Assembly (NCBI GenBank): GCA_020633195.1
Contig: JACKEC010000039.1
Coordinates: forward strand, 11,151-75,150
Direction of reading: 5' to 3'
Source of the DNA: Sandaracinaceae bacterium
Lineage (GTDB): Bacteria; Myxococcota_A; Polyangia; Polyangiales; Sandaracinaceae
DNA: 64,000 nucleotides
The notes beneath the pieces are model-generated. The model was not told where the DNA came from. It saw only the letters and a program-made list of their open reading frames with translations, and searched no databases. This document shows positions 1 to 8,745 of this stretch, one piece after another (positions within the stretch are counted from its first letter, which is position 1; each line of letters opens with the position of its first letter). A program made the position numbers and the translations under genes.

Positions 1-1398
1 CTCGTCGCCCGGCTCCACCGCGCGGTAGAGCACGTCGCTCGGCTCCGGGTGGATCGTCGCGAACGCGAGCTCCGGGGTGGCGTCGCGCTCGAAGGAGAAG
101 TGGCCGGTGGCCACGCGGATCTGCGGGGCGTGACCGCTCGAGCGGACCGCGAGCGGGGGCGGCGCGCGCAGCGGCTCTCCGTCCTCGGTCTGCAGGCCGC
201 TGATCCGCACCTCGTAGACCTGGTCGGGCTCCCACTCGCCGCTGAGCTCGACCAAGCGAGCTTGCGGGGGCCCGTGGGGGGCCAGGCGCACCGCGGCGTC
301 CCGCAGCGCGGGCCGGACGTGGAAGTTGGCGAGGCTCGCGCCCGCGAGCCGAGAGCTCGCGAGCAGGCGCAGCGCGGGGCCGATGTCGATGACGGCGCCC
401 GGCGCGGACGTGTAGCCACACTGGCCCGCGTAGGCCGCGCCTTCGTTGCACGCGATGCCCTCGATCTGCGGCCGCGGGGCGAGCTCGTAGGTCATCACCG
501 CGGGGCTGCTCCCGCCGCCCCACGACAGGTAGCGGGGCGCGAGCGCGAGCGCGACGTTGACGCCCGGCTCGAGCGCGCGGCGGAGCCGCACGTCCACGCG
601 GTAGCCCTGCTCGGGCTGGTTGCGCGCGGCGCTCAAGACGATCGGCAAGGAACGTTGCCCTCCGCCGACCTCGTAGGCGAGCAGCTCCTGGGCGAGGCTG
701 GACGTCGAGACGGGCGCGTCGAAGTACAGCGGCAGCGCGGCGCCCGCGTTGACGCGCCCGCTCGAGCGGTAGCTGTCGACGCGCGGCGCGCCGTCGAGCA
801 CCACCACGCGCTCGTAGTCGTCGTGCAGCGGCTCGCCCGAGAGCGCCGCGAGCCCCTCGCGGAACCCGAGCTGGACCTCGCGCACGTCCGTCCGCCACGC
901 CTCGGGGGCGGGCTGGAACGAGACCTGGCTCCGGCTCGTCCAGCGCGCCACGCCGGGGACCGCCGGCTCGAACGTGAGCGGCGAGCTCTCGGCCTCGCGA
1001 CCGACGTCGCGGGCCTCGACCATCGGGCGGTTGAAGCGGACGAAGATCGCGCCGCCGCGGCGGATGCGCTGCGCGCCCTCGCCGGGAGACAGCACCGCGA
1101 GCGCCTGCGGCTGATCGGCGACGAGCAGCGGGGCCAGCGGCGTGCTCGGGGGCAGCTCGTCCTCGGGCGGCGGCCACTCGCGCACGTCGTCGAACAGGTC
1201 CGCGGGCACGGACGCGAGGCCCGGCCGCGACGGACGCTCGTCCGAGGACCACAGCCAGGCGATCCCGACGGCCAGCGTCGCGAGGGCGCCGGCGCCGATC
1301 GCCACGCGCGTCCAGGGCCAGCGACGCTCGCCCGCGCGCGCCGGAGGAGTACGGTAGGGCCCTTCGCCGGGCGGCGAGGGATCGCGCTCTTCATCCAT
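1..1398 (-). CDS. Alpha-2-macroglobulin family protein, N-terminal part (runs off window start)
   Basis: Only the first 466 codons are in the window and the frame is open to base 1. The start ATG reads MDEERDPSPPGEGPYRTPP. A single hydrophobic segment follows at about residues 31-48, so the protein is membrane-anchored with the rest in the periplasm. Then come repeated beta-sandwich-like stretches: an Ig-like segment with FVRFNRPMVEA and, near the break, YEVRISGLQTEDGEPLR. This layout matches the N-terminal MG domains of bacterial alpha-2-macroglobulins, which are periplasmic protease traps of about 1500-2000 residues. The thioester (CxEQ) region would lie outside the window and cannot be checked. 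It lies downstream of the kinase at 1511-2539 on the same strand, with a 20-bp palindrome between them. The family call is moderately secure; another large Ig-domain envelope protein is the alternative. Confidence 0.65.
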   Translation of the reverse strand, partial: MDEERDPSPPGEGPYRTPPARAGERRWPWTRVAIGAGALATLAVGIAWLWSSDERPSRPGLASVPADLFDDVREWPPPEDELPPSTPLAPLLVADQPQALAVLSPGEGAQRIRRGGAIFVRFNRPMVEARDVGREAESSPLTFEPAVPGVARWTSRSQVSFQPAPEAWRTDVREVQLGFREGLAALSGEPLHDDYERVVVLDGAPRVDSYRSSGRVNAGAALPLYFDAPVSTSSLAQELLAYEVGGGQRSLPIVLSAARNQPEQGYRVDVRLRRALEPGVNVALALAPRYLSWGGGSSPAVMTYELAPRPQIEGIACNEGAAYAGQCGYTSAPGAVIDIGPALRLLASSRLAGASLANFHVRPALRDAAVRLAPHGPPQARLVELSGEWEPDQVYEVRISGLQTEDGEPLRAPPPLAVRSSGHAPQIRVATGHFSFERDATPELAFATIHPEPSDVLYRAVEPGDE

Positions 1399-1476
1399 GC
1401 GGGACGCGAGCAGCAAGCCACGCGCCGCCCCACGGGGACGGGCCCGGAGGCGGCTCGCGTGTCCGCGCGCCCACGC

Positions 1477-1496
1477 CGTGTCCCCGCGGGGACACG
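1477..1496 (-). terminator. 20-bp perfect palindrome after the kinase stop codon
   Basis: CGTGTCCCCGCGGGGACACG is self-complementary and begins 15 bases past the stop of the minus-strand kinase gene. No T-tract follows, so it would be a GC-rich hairpin terminator or attenuator rather than a classic intrinsic terminator. An operator for the downstream gene is the alternative. Confidence 0.4.
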
Positions 1497-1510
1497 ATGA
1501 TCGAAGAGGG

Positions 1511-2539
1511 TCAGCTCAGCGCGAGCCAGGCCGCGACGCCCGCGGCCACGAGCGCGATGGCGCCGATCACGAGCGCGACGGGCAGGGCGCGGCTCGGCGG
1601 CGGCGCGATCGAGTCGAGGTCGGTCGTGGACGCCGGCGGCTGGGACGGATCCTCGCCCGCGACGAGCGCCGCGAGCTCGCCCGCGCTCACCGCGCCGATC
1701 CCCGCCGAGACCACGACCTCGCCGAGGTCCGCGCGGAACGCCGCCGCCGACTCGTGCCGCGCGGCGGGGTCCACGGAGAGCACCTTCCGCAGCACCCGCT
1801 GGAACCCCTCCGGCGCGCCCGCGATCGGCGGCGGTCCGGAGAACGCCTTGATCGCCTGGACCGTCTCGGCCGCCGTGTGTTGTCCGAAGAGCTGCTGGCC
1901 GCTCACCGCCTCGTACGCGCAGAGGCCGAGCGCGAACAGATCCGTCCGCCAGTCGACCTTGCCCAGGAGCTGCTCCGGGGCGAGGTAGCCGAACTTGCCC
2001 TTCACGAGCCCCGGCTGGGTCTTCATGATCTGTGTCCGCGCCTTGGCGAGCCCGAAGTCGACCAGCTTCACCCGCCCGTCGCGGGCGATCATGATGTTCG
2101 CCGGGCTCACGTCGCGGTGGACGATCCCGAGCGGCTTGCCGTCCTCGTCCGCGAACCGGTGGGCGTAGTCGAGCCCCGACGCGGCCTCGGCGAGGATGCG
2201 CGCGGCGAGCGGGAAGGGGATCCCCCGGAACCCGCGGTTCTCGAGGAGCTCGCGCAGGCTCACCCCGTCGATGTGCTCCATCACGAGGTAGTAGTTGCGC
2301 CCCTCGAGCCCGTGCTCGAACACGTCGCAGACGTTCGGGTGCTGGAGCCGCTCGGCGAGGCGCGCCTCGTCGAGGAACATCCCGATGAACACGGGATCCT
2401 TCGCGCACTGGGAGAGGAGGCGCTTGATCGACACGCGTCGTCCGGTGCCGTCCTCCTCGGCGAGGAAGATCTCACCCATCCCTCCGGCGCCGATGCGCTC
2501 GAGGAGGCGGAAGCGGCCGCACCGTCCCAGCTCGCTCAT
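1511..2539 (-). CDS. Hanks-type Ser/Thr protein kinase with C-terminal membrane helix
   Basis: 342 aa. The kinase domain fills residues 10-275. The glycine loop is GAGGMGEIF (17-25), the ATP-binding lysine is in VSIKRLL (K39), the catalytic loop is HRDVSPANIMI, and the metal loop is DFGLAKA, followed by an APEQ activation-segment end. The HRDVSP form (Ser replacing the Lys of HRDLKP) is common in myxobacterial kinases and keeps the catalytic Asp and Asn. The C-terminus (ALPVALVIGAIALVAAGVAA) is one membrane helix ending in a very short tail, so the kinase is cytoplasmic and tail-anchored with essentially no periplasmic sensor. Its ATG lies 168 bases from the divergent lipoprotein gene. The substrate is unknown. 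Confidence 0.93.
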   Translation of the reverse strand: MSELGRCGRFRLLERIGAGGMGEIFLAEEDGTGRRVSIKRLLSQCAKDPVFIGMFLDEARLAERLQHPNVCDVFEHGLEGRNYYLVMEHIDGVSLRELLENRGFRGIPFPLAARILAEAASGLDYAHRFADEDGKPLGIVHRDVSPANIMIARDGRVKLVDFGLAKARTQIMKTQPGLVKGKFGYLAPEQLLGKVDWRTDLFALGLCAYEAVSGQQLFGQHTAAETVQAIKAFSGPPPIAGAPEGFQRVLRKVLSVDPAARHESAAAFRADLGEVVVSAGIGAVSAGELAALVAGEDPSQPPASTTDLDSIAPPPSRALPVALVIGAIALVAAGVAAWLALS

Positions 2540-2706
2540 CCCGGGGCGATCGTATCAGGACCGAGCCGGCTGGACCCCATTGTCGGTTGCCTGGGTTTGC
2601 GGGTCGTGAGATGAATACTCAAGGCGCCGCGTCCGTCGCAGGCCCGCCCCCCCCGAGGCAGCCAACGGAACCGAGTCACGTAACTTCTCTGATGGAGGAG
2701 GGGGAA

Positions 2707-3357
2707 ATGAAGAATCTCTCATGGATCGCCTCAACGGTGTTCGTCTCCGGCATCGCGGCCTCGGGCTGCGTGATCGATCCCACCTACACCTACTGCGCTT
2801 CCTCCTCCGAGTGCCAGGTTCGGGAGCACTGCGCCGAAGTCGTGACAGGTGGGACACGAGGCAACTTCTGCACGGCCAGCTGCACTTCGAACGCGGACTG
2901 CGAACGCAACCTCGGATTCCCTGGCAGCTGCTTGGCCGTCGGTGACCAGAACCTGTGCTTCCAGGAGTGTGGGATCAGCACCGATTGCTTCTCTTCCAGC
3001 GACTGCCTTGACTTCACAGACAGCGTGGGAACTACGAACCGCGTGTGCGTTCCGACGCGCCTTGCCCCGGCCTACACATACTGCGCGAGCAGCTCGGAGT
3101 GCGTCGTAGGTGGCCTCTGCTTGGAGGTGACATCGAGCGCCACCTCGGGCGCCTTCTGCTCGCAAGAGTGTGGGACCGACTCTGAATGTGCACTGAACCG
3201 CGGCTTTCCTGGCAGCTGCATGAACGTCGACGGCCTCGGCGGGATCTGCTTTCAGGAGTGTGAGTTCGGCTCGGACTGCTCCGGTACAAGCGGCTGCTTC
3301 GACTACACCGATTCGACTGGCTTCACCAACCGGGTCTGCCTCCCCACGCGCTTGTAG
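2707..3357 (+). CDS. Cys-rich lipoprotein made of two tandem repeats
   Basis: 216 aa. The ATG was chosen because a strong purine-rich ribosome site (GGAGGAGGGGG) precedes it and because it gives a lipoprotein signal ending in IAASGC; an in-frame GTG at 2587 would bury this signal. After the lipobox Cys the protein is two copies of a unit of about 95 residues. Each starts YTYCASSSEC, carries an FPGSC and a CFQEC motif, and ends NRVCxPTRL. The even, conserved cysteines suggest disulfide-bonded modules on the outer surface. Codon use is visibly less GC-biased than in the kinases on either side, so it may be newer to the locus. It sits alone on plus between minus-strand genes. No function recognised. 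Confidence 0.85.
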   Translation: MKNLSWIASTVFVSGIAASGCVIDPTYTYCASSSECQVREHCAEVVTGGTRGNFCTASCTSNADCERNLGFPGSCLAVGDQNLCFQECGISTDCFSSSDCLDFTDSVGTTNRVCVPTRLAPAYTYCASSSECVVGGLCLEVTSSATSGAFCSQECGTDSECALNRGFPGSCMNVDGLGGICFQECEFGSDCSGTSGCFDYTDSTGFTNRVCLPTRL

Positions 3358-3364
3358 CGCCCCT

Positions 3365-4558
3365 TCAGCGATCCTCGGGCAGCACGATCGTGGGCACGGT
3401 GTCCTCGTCGTGACCGGCGTCCTCGGGGGGCGCCGTGCCGGGATCCGTCTCGGCGTCGTCCCAGGCGTGCTGCTCTCGTGAGGGCGGCCGCCGCCGCACG
3501 AGCGGCACGGCCGGCTCCACCACGGTGTCGGTCGACGGCGCCTTCGCCTTCTTCGCGGGGCTCACGGGGCGACGCTTCCGGCGGCGCTCCGCCTTCTTGC
3601 GCGTGACGAGCGCGATCGCGTCGGCCACGGGCTCGCCGCGGAAGCGCTCCGGGAACGTCTCGCGCATCAGCGCGCGCAGGTCGCTGCGCTCGAAGCGGAG
3701 CCCGGCGGTGCGGGCGAACCGCGTCAGGTGCTCCTTCATCTCGAGCGCGGTCCGGTACCGCTTGTCCCGGTTCTTCGCGAGCGCCCGCATCACCACGAGG
3801 TCGAGCGCGGGGGGCACCGGGACGTGCTCGCCGACCCGCTCCACGCGACCCGCGCGCACGGCGAGCACCGTCTCGCGGTCGTCGTCGCGCTTGAACGCGC
3901 GCCGCCCCGTCAGCATCTCCCACGCGCAGATCCCGAGCGCGAACACGTCGCTGCGCCTGTCGATCGTCTTGCCGTGGGCCTGCTCGGGCGAGAGGTACGC
4001 GAGCTTGCCTTTGACGATCCCGTCCTGGGTCTGCGACAGGCGGTTGGCCGCCTTCGCGAGCCCGAAGTCGATGACCTTCACCTCGCCGCCGAAGGACAAG
4101 AGGATGTTCTGCGGCGACACGTCGCGGTGGATGATCCCGAGCGGCCGGCCCGCGGAGTCCTCCGCGAAGTGCGCGTAGTGAAGGGCCTCGGCGACCTCGC
4201 AGAGGATGTGGCAGACGGCGTCGAACGGGAGCCGCCGGCCCTGCTCGACGAGCCGCTGGATGAGCGTCTCGGCGCTGTGGCCGTCGACGTACTCCATCGC
4301 GATGAAGTAGCTGCCGTCGACCTCGCCGAGGTCGAACACCTGCGCGATGTTGGGGTGCGCGAGCTGGACGGCGAGCTTCGCCTCCTCGACGAACATCGCC
4401 ACCACCTGCGGGTCCGCCGCGATCTGCGGGAGGATCCGCTTGATCGCCACCGCGCGCTCGAATCCGGCCGCGCCCCGCTGGGTCGCCCGGAAGACCTCGG
4501 CCATGCCGCCGATCCCGATGCGTTCGATGAGCTGGTAACGCCCGAAGGTGGTGACCAT
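3365..4558 (-). CDS. Hanks-type Ser/Thr protein kinase, cytoplasmic
   Basis: 397 aa. N-terminal kinase domain: glycine loop IGIGGMAEVF at about 13-22, VAIKRI with the ATP lysine, HRDVSPQNILL catalytic loop, DFGLAKA metal loop, and SPEQ at the end of the activation segment. The domain ends near residue 290. A basic region follows (RKKAERRRKRRPV) and then an acidic, Pro-rich tail with no membrane helix, so it is probably soluble. It ends 8 bases from the 3' end of the convergent Cys-rich lipoprotein gene and starts 15 bases after the stop of the upstream receiver-like/TPR gene, so those two are probably one transcript. It is a typical member of a large myxobacterial family; the substrate is unknown. 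Confidence 0.93.
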   Translation of the reverse strand: MVTTFGRYQLIERIGIGGMAEVFRATQRGAAGFERAVAIKRILPQIAADPQVVAMFVEEAKLAVQLAHPNIAQVFDLGEVDGSYFIAMEYVDGHSAETLIQRLVEQGRRLPFDAVCHILCEVAEALHYAHFAEDSAGRPLGIIHRDVSPQNILLSFGGEVKVIDFGLAKAANRLSQTQDGIVKGKLAYLSPEQAHGKTIDRRSDVFALGICAWEMLTGRRAFKRDDDRETVLAVRAGRVERVGEHVPVPPALDLVVMRALAKNRDKRYRTALEMKEHLTRFARTAGLRFERSDLRALMRETFPERFRGEPVADAIALVTRKKAERRRKRRPVSPAKKAKAPSTDTVVEPAVPLVRRRPPSREQHAWDDAETDPGTAPPEDAGHDEDTVPTIVLPEDR

Positions 4559-4573
4559 CCCGCGGGGAAGGTA

Positions 4574-7519
4574 TCACTGACCCCGCAGGCGGCGGGTGGC
4601 GTTCGCGTGCCCGGGGCTCACCTCGAGCGCCTGCCGGTAGGCGCGGGTGGCGGCGTCGCGCTGGCCCGCGGCGCGGTACGCGTCGCCGAGGAGGACGAGG
4701 TTGTTCGGGTTGCGCGGGGCGGCCGAGGCCAAGCGGCTCGCCCACCGGACGGCCTGGGTTCCGTCGTGCCGCGCGAGGGCGAGGCGAGCGAGGCCGGCGA
4801 GCGCGCGCCGGTTCCGCGCCTGGAGCCGGAGGACCCGCAGGTAGTGCACCTCGGCCTCCCGCAGGCGGCCCTGGTTCCTGTCGAAGTTCCCGCTCCGCAG
4901 CTCGTGCGCGATCTCCTCCTCGCGCCGTCGCTCGGCCGACGACCCCGTCGGCGCCGGCGCCTCGTCCTCGGGATCGTCGGCGGTGGGCGCCTCGTCCTCG
5001 GGATCGTCGGCGGGCGCCTCGTCCTCGGGATCCTCCTCGATCGCGTCGGCGGGCTCCTCGACCGCGTCGGCGGGCTCCTCGACGGCCGGCGCTTCGACGG
5101 CCGCTTCGATCGCGGGCTCCTCGACCGCCGCTTCCACGGCGGGCGCCGGGTCGGCCACCGTCGGGGCTCCGGTGCCAGGAGGCGCGGCCTCGAGGACCGT
5201 CGAGCGCGGCGGCGTCCGCGGCGTGACCTGGGTGGGCGTGGGATCCACCGCGGTGCCGGGCAGCGTGGCCGTCGGCTCGACGGGATCCTCGGAGAACGCG
5301 AGCCACGCGACCAGCCCCCCACCTCCGAGGACGAGCAGGCCGACCACCGCGGCGGCTCCGAGCAGCAGCGGCAGGCGGCTCGACGGGAGCTGCACCGCCT
5401 CCTCCTCGGGGACCGCGACGGCGGCGTACGCGGGGATCGGCGGCGGCGGAGGCGCGAGCGGCACCGCGTCCATCGCGAGGGTCTGCTTCAACCCGACGTC
5501 GTTGGGCGGCGGCGGCGGCGGCGGCGGGGCGACGCTGGGCGCCGCGAAGGCCTCGATGACGGGAACGTCCGGCTCGAGCGGCGGCACGCTGCCTTCGGAG
5601 GACGCGCCGCCTCCCCGCGCGAGCTCGCCGGGCTCGGCGGTGGCTTCGATGACGGGGATGTCTTCGTCTTCGGGCTCCGAGGGCGGCGCCGACGGGCGCT
5701 GCCAGGGGGGACGCACGGCCGGCGCGACGCTCGGCCGCAGGCTCGCCGGGCGCTCGCGGGGGGGCGCGGTCGAGGGCCGCGACGAAGCCGGCCCCGGCGG
5801 CGCCGAGAGGGGCGCGCGCCGTGTCTGGGCGAGCCCCACGCGCTTGGGCGGCGGCGCGGTGCGGGCCTTCGGGCTCTTGGTCAGCTCGCGGCGCGGCGGG
5901 GGGATCGCCTTCTTCGCCACCGGCATCACGCCGCCCGGCCGAGGGACGCGACCGCGCGTCGGCGCCGGCTCGTCCTCCGCGTCGGCGCTCGGCAGCACGT
6001 CACCGAGCCGCTCGAGGAGATCCTCGAGCCGCGCGAGGAGCTTCTCCGCGTCGCGCGATCCGCTCGGCGGCGCGGAGCTCGGTCGGTTCATCCCGTACGC
6101 CGGCGTCGGCGGCGGCAGCGACGGGCTCACGGGCGAGCGCTCCTGCGCGGCCGCCGCGAGCGCGTCGTCGAGGGGCGACATGAGGTTCGCCGTCGCGGGA
6201 GCCTCGCGTCGCTCGACGCGCACGCGCCCCGACCCGAGCGCGAGCAAGGCCGCGATGGCGGCGGGGCCTTCACCGATCTCCTCGTTGGTCTTCGGAGAGA
6301 AGGCCTGCGCCCCGACCACCAGCCCCTCGGCGAGATCGATCTCGATCCGCGCGCGAGGGTGGCGGGTGATCAGCCGGAGCCCGACGCCGGCGCGCACGAG
6401 CGCGCGCAGCATCCGCACCGGGCCGATGAGCTCGAGCCTCGTCTCGAAGCGCTCCTCGGCCGAGGCCCGCGCCGTCATGTCCCTGTCGGGCCGCAGCATC
6501 GAGTGCACCGACCGCGTGAGCTTCTTGAGGGAAGGGCGCCCGGCCCCGTCCGACCAGAGCTCCTCTGCGTCGACCACGAGCAGCGACGCCCACCGGAGCC
6601 GGGGGTCGCGCCGCAGGTGCCGCAGCGCGTCCGTGGCCCAGCTCTCCATCCCCGAGCCGTCGATGATCACGAGATCCGGATCGTGCGTACGGGCGCGCTC
6701 GAGCCCGCGGCCGCGGCCGTCGGCGACGACGACGAGCGCGCCCGCCGTTCGCAGCTCCTGGACGAGCACGTCGGCGCGGGCCGGGTTCTGCTCCACGAGC
6801 AGCACCCGGACGTCCGTGAACGCGTCGGGCTCGGGGCCCTTCCCGTCGGGGGCCACGTCGAGCAGGTCCAAGCGCTCGGCGGGGCTCTCGTGGAACTCGT
6901 AGCGCAGGGGACCCTTGTTCCGCTCGAGGAGCGGTCGCATCCGCTCGACGAGCTCCGCGATCGCGTCGCCAGCGGAGCGGCCCGCGCGCAGGACCACCTG
7001 GGTCGACGCGGCGTCCTCGCCCTCGGCGCTGACGGAGAGGATCCCGGTCCGGAGCTGCTGGTTGAAGAGCGCGATCAGCTCGTCGACCTGATCCTCGCCG
7101 AGCTCGCCGCCGATCTCGCCGCTGCGCTGGGGGACGTCGCGCGCGAGGGCCGCGATCTCCCGCGCCATGCCGTCCGCGCTGGCGGTGCGCCGGACGACCG
7201 CGACGATGCCGTGGCGGAACTCCTCGTGCGGCTGCTCGAGCACGCCCTCTCGCGCGAGGACCGCGACGGGGACGGTGGAGGTGCCGGCGTGCAGCTCGAG
7301 CGCCTTGAGCGCGGCCTCGCCCGCGTCGTTGGCGGCGTTGCCGATGAGGAGCAGGAGGTCGGGCGCGGCCGCGAACGCGGCGTCCCCGATCGCTCCGAGG
7401 GGCACCGACTCGACCTCGATGTCGTGGCGCAGGAGGGCCTGTTCCAGGGCCGCCTGCATGCGCTCACCCTCGCCCACGATCAGGATCGTGGGGCGGTCCA
7501 AGGCGTCCCCGTCCCTCAC
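4574..7519 (-). CDS. Membrane protein with two receiver-like domains, Pro-rich linker and TPR tail
   Basis: About 981 aa from the GTG at 7519; a TTG at 7528 is also in frame and neither has a clear ribosome site. The first receiver-like domain (about 5-130) begins PTILIVGEGERM, but the phosphoacceptor position reads DLLLLIGN, so the Asp is missing. The second (about 235-350) reads RVLLVEQNPARADV and keeps an Asp in DLVIIDGSG but lacks the usual acidic pair. A region resembling DUF4388/PATAN-type modules lies around each. A long Pro/Ala-rich linker leads to one membrane helix near residue 690 (LLGAAAVVGLLVLGGGGLVAWL). Then come acidic direct repeats (EEPADAVEEPADA, DPEDEAP) and C-terminal TPRs. 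It is probably a regulator or scaffold spanning the inner membrane with the following kinase; the partner is unknown. Confidence 0.75.
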   Translation of the reverse strand: MRDGDALDRPTILIVGEGERMQAALEQALLRHDIEVESVPLGAIGDAAFAAAPDLLLLIGNAANDAGEAALKALELHAGTSTVPVAVLAREGVLEQPHEEFRHGIVAVVRRTASADGMAREIAALARDVPQRSGEIGGELGEDQVDELIALFNQQLRTGILSVSAEGEDAASTQVVLRAGRSAGDAIAELVERMRPLLERNKGPLRYEFHESPAERLDLLDVAPDGKGPEPDAFTDVRVLLVEQNPARADVLVQELRTAGALVVVADGRGRGLERARTHDPDLVIIDGSGMESWATDALRHLRRDPRLRWASLLVVDAEELWSDGAGRPSLKKLTRSVHSMLRPDRDMTARASAEERFETRLELIGPVRMLRALVRAGVGLRLITRHPRARIEIDLAEGLVVGAQAFSPKTNEEIGEGPAAIAALLALGSGRVRVERREAPATANLMSPLDDALAAAAQERSPVSPSLPPPTPAYGMNRPSSAPPSGSRDAEKLLARLEDLLERLGDVLPSADAEDEPAPTRGRVPRPGGVMPVAKKAIPPPRRELTKSPKARTAPPPKRVGLAQTRRAPLSAPPGPASSRPSTAPPRERPASLRPSVAPAVRPPWQRPSAPPSEPEDEDIPVIEATAEPGELARGGGASSEGSVPPLEPDVPVIEAFAAPSVAPPPPPPPPNDVGLKQTLAMDAVPLAPPPPPIPAYAAVAVPEEEAVQLPSSRLPLLLGAAAVVGLLVLGGGGLVAWLAFSEDPVEPTATLPGTAVDPTPTQVTPRTPPRSTVLEAAPPGTGAPTVADPAPAVEAAVEEPAIEAAVEAPAVEEPADAVEEPADAIEEDPEDEAPADDPEDEAPTADDPEDEAPAPTGSSAERRREEEIAHELRSGNFDRNQGRLREAEVHYLRVLRLQARNRRALAGLARLALARHDGTQAVRWASRLASAAPRNPNNLVLLGDAYRAAGQRDAATRAYRQALEVSPGHANATRRLRGQ

Positions 7520-7573
7520 TGGGATCAATGTAGCAAGCCCGGGGCGGACCTCCGACTTTCGAGCAGTTACACG

Positions 7574-8473
7574 TCAGCGCGAGAGGGAGTCCAAGATCCT
7601 CGCCGGGCCGGGCTCGTCGACGAGGGTGAAGCCCATCAGCGTCGCGCCGCTCCGCTCGGCCGCGGCGCGAGCCCAGCCGGGGACGGGACGGGCCAGCCGC
7701 TCGGGCGGCGTCGGCAGCGGGATCAGCACCGAGCGGGTGTAGTCGCTCCACTCCCCGTCGCCGCACGCGTAGCAGGCCTCGGCCGCGACCCGGAGGTCGA
7801 CCGCCAGGCGGCCGTCGGCCCATCGTGGGTGGAGGGCCACGAGGGACAGGCCCGCGTCCTCGTCGATCTCGGGGACCTCGGACACCCGGCGCCGCGCCTC
7901 GAGCTCCCAGGTCGACAGCTCGCGGTCGGTCGGGATCTCCACGGACGCCGACGCCGTCAGGTCCCAGACGATGGATCGCGCGTCCTCGGCGCCGTGCGCT
8001 CCCCACGAGTCCACGTAGAGCCGCTCCACGAAGAAGAGGTAGGGCCCGACCGATCCCTCGAGCCGCACCTCGTGCCGGGCGTCGTGCACCGGGCCGAGCT
8101 CCGGCGCCTCGATCGCCACCACTCGGGCGTCGGTCACGAGCTCTCGGAGCACCACGCGCACCAGCGGGATCTGGCTGGCGGGCTCGGACGGCTCGCCCGG
8201 GCCGGGCTCCTCCTCGTACACCGGCGCCTCCGCGCGCTCGAAGGTCGGCTGCCACAGGGCCTGGCCGTCGGCCCACAGCGGTCCGTCGATCGGCAGGCTC
8301 GAGAGGGGGGATCCGTCGAGGTTCACCCACCAGGTGCGATCGGTCCCGGCCGCGTCCCGGACCCACACCAGGCCGCTCGTCGGGGGAGCCTCCACCCGGG
8401 GCACCTCGACCTCCGGCGATGGAGTGGCTCCGCCGCAGGCCGCCGCGACCAGGGCCGCGACGGTGACGAACAT
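7574..8473 (-). CDS. Lipoprotein of unknown function
   Basis: 299 aa. The ATG was chosen because it gives MFVTVAALVAAACGG, a short lipoprotein signal with lipobox VAAAC; the frame stays open further upstream only through low-complexity sequence in the AT-richer gap. The mature part is soluble, with an early WVRDAAGTDRTWWVN stretch and a CYAC motif near residue 245. No domain family was recognised. It is the last minus-strand gene before the gene-free block with the DnaA-box cluster, and its start is about 80 bases from the AT-rich DNA there. Confidence 0.75.
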   Translation of the reverse strand: MFVTVAALVAAACGGATPSPEVEVPRVEAPPTSGLVWVRDAAGTDRTWWVNLDGSPLSSLPIDGPLWADGQALWQPTFERAEAPVYEEEPGPGEPSEPASQIPLVRVVLRELVTDARVVAIEAPELGPVHDARHEVRLEGSVGPYLFFVERLYVDSWGAHGAEDARSIVWDLTASASVEIPTDRELSTWELEARRRVSEVPEIDEDAGLSLVALHPRWADGRLAVDLRVAAEACYACGDGEWSDYTRSVLIPLPTPPERLARPVPGWARAAAERSGATLMGFTLVDEPGPARILDSLSR

Positions 8474-8552
8474 GTGTCGAGCGTGTTTCGTGGGCGATCC
8501 CCAAGTCCGCGGCACGGCGGCGCTTTTCCGTCCCAGCGCACATTGCGTACGG

Positions 8553-8745
8553 AGAAAGTCAAAGCGCATTTCAAACGTGGTTTCAATCACAATTGTATCG
8601 CGTGTGGACACGGCGTCCGCGTTTACAGGCTGTGGATAGCTTGTGGAAAAGCTGGGAATCGTAGGGGTATTTGCTTGTGCACAGGGTGGTGACCGCGCTG
8701 TGGATAAGAAAATGATGTTTGAGTGCTTCTTTTCTCTTGCGCTCC
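8553..8745. other. Candidate chromosomal replication origin (oriC): DnaA-box cluster beside AT-rich DNA
   Basis: Five sites resemble the DnaA box TTATCCACA or its complement TGTGGATAA. They are 8603-8611 (two mismatches), 8631-8639 TGTGGATAG, 8642-8650 TGTGGAAAA, 8675-8683 TTGTGCACA, and 8699-8707 TGTGGATAA (perfect). Starts at 8631, 8642, 8675 and 8699 are 11, 33 and 24 bases apart, roughly helically phased. AT-rich DNA flanks both sides (8553-8602 and 8704-8740), standing out in a very GC-rich window and suitable for unwinding. Genes to the left run minus and genes to the right run plus, away from this point, as expected at an origin. No dnaA, dnaN, gyrB or parAB gene is visible. Sites and strand switch are seen; origin function is inferred. 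Confidence 0.6.

Noticed and set aside
3728..8692. Very long open plus-strand frame (about 1650 codons) across kinase and receiver genes
   Set aside because: Antisense shadow caused by high GC. The minus strand carries recognisable kinase and receiver-like domains; the plus product is a low-complexity Arg/Glu/Leu mix.
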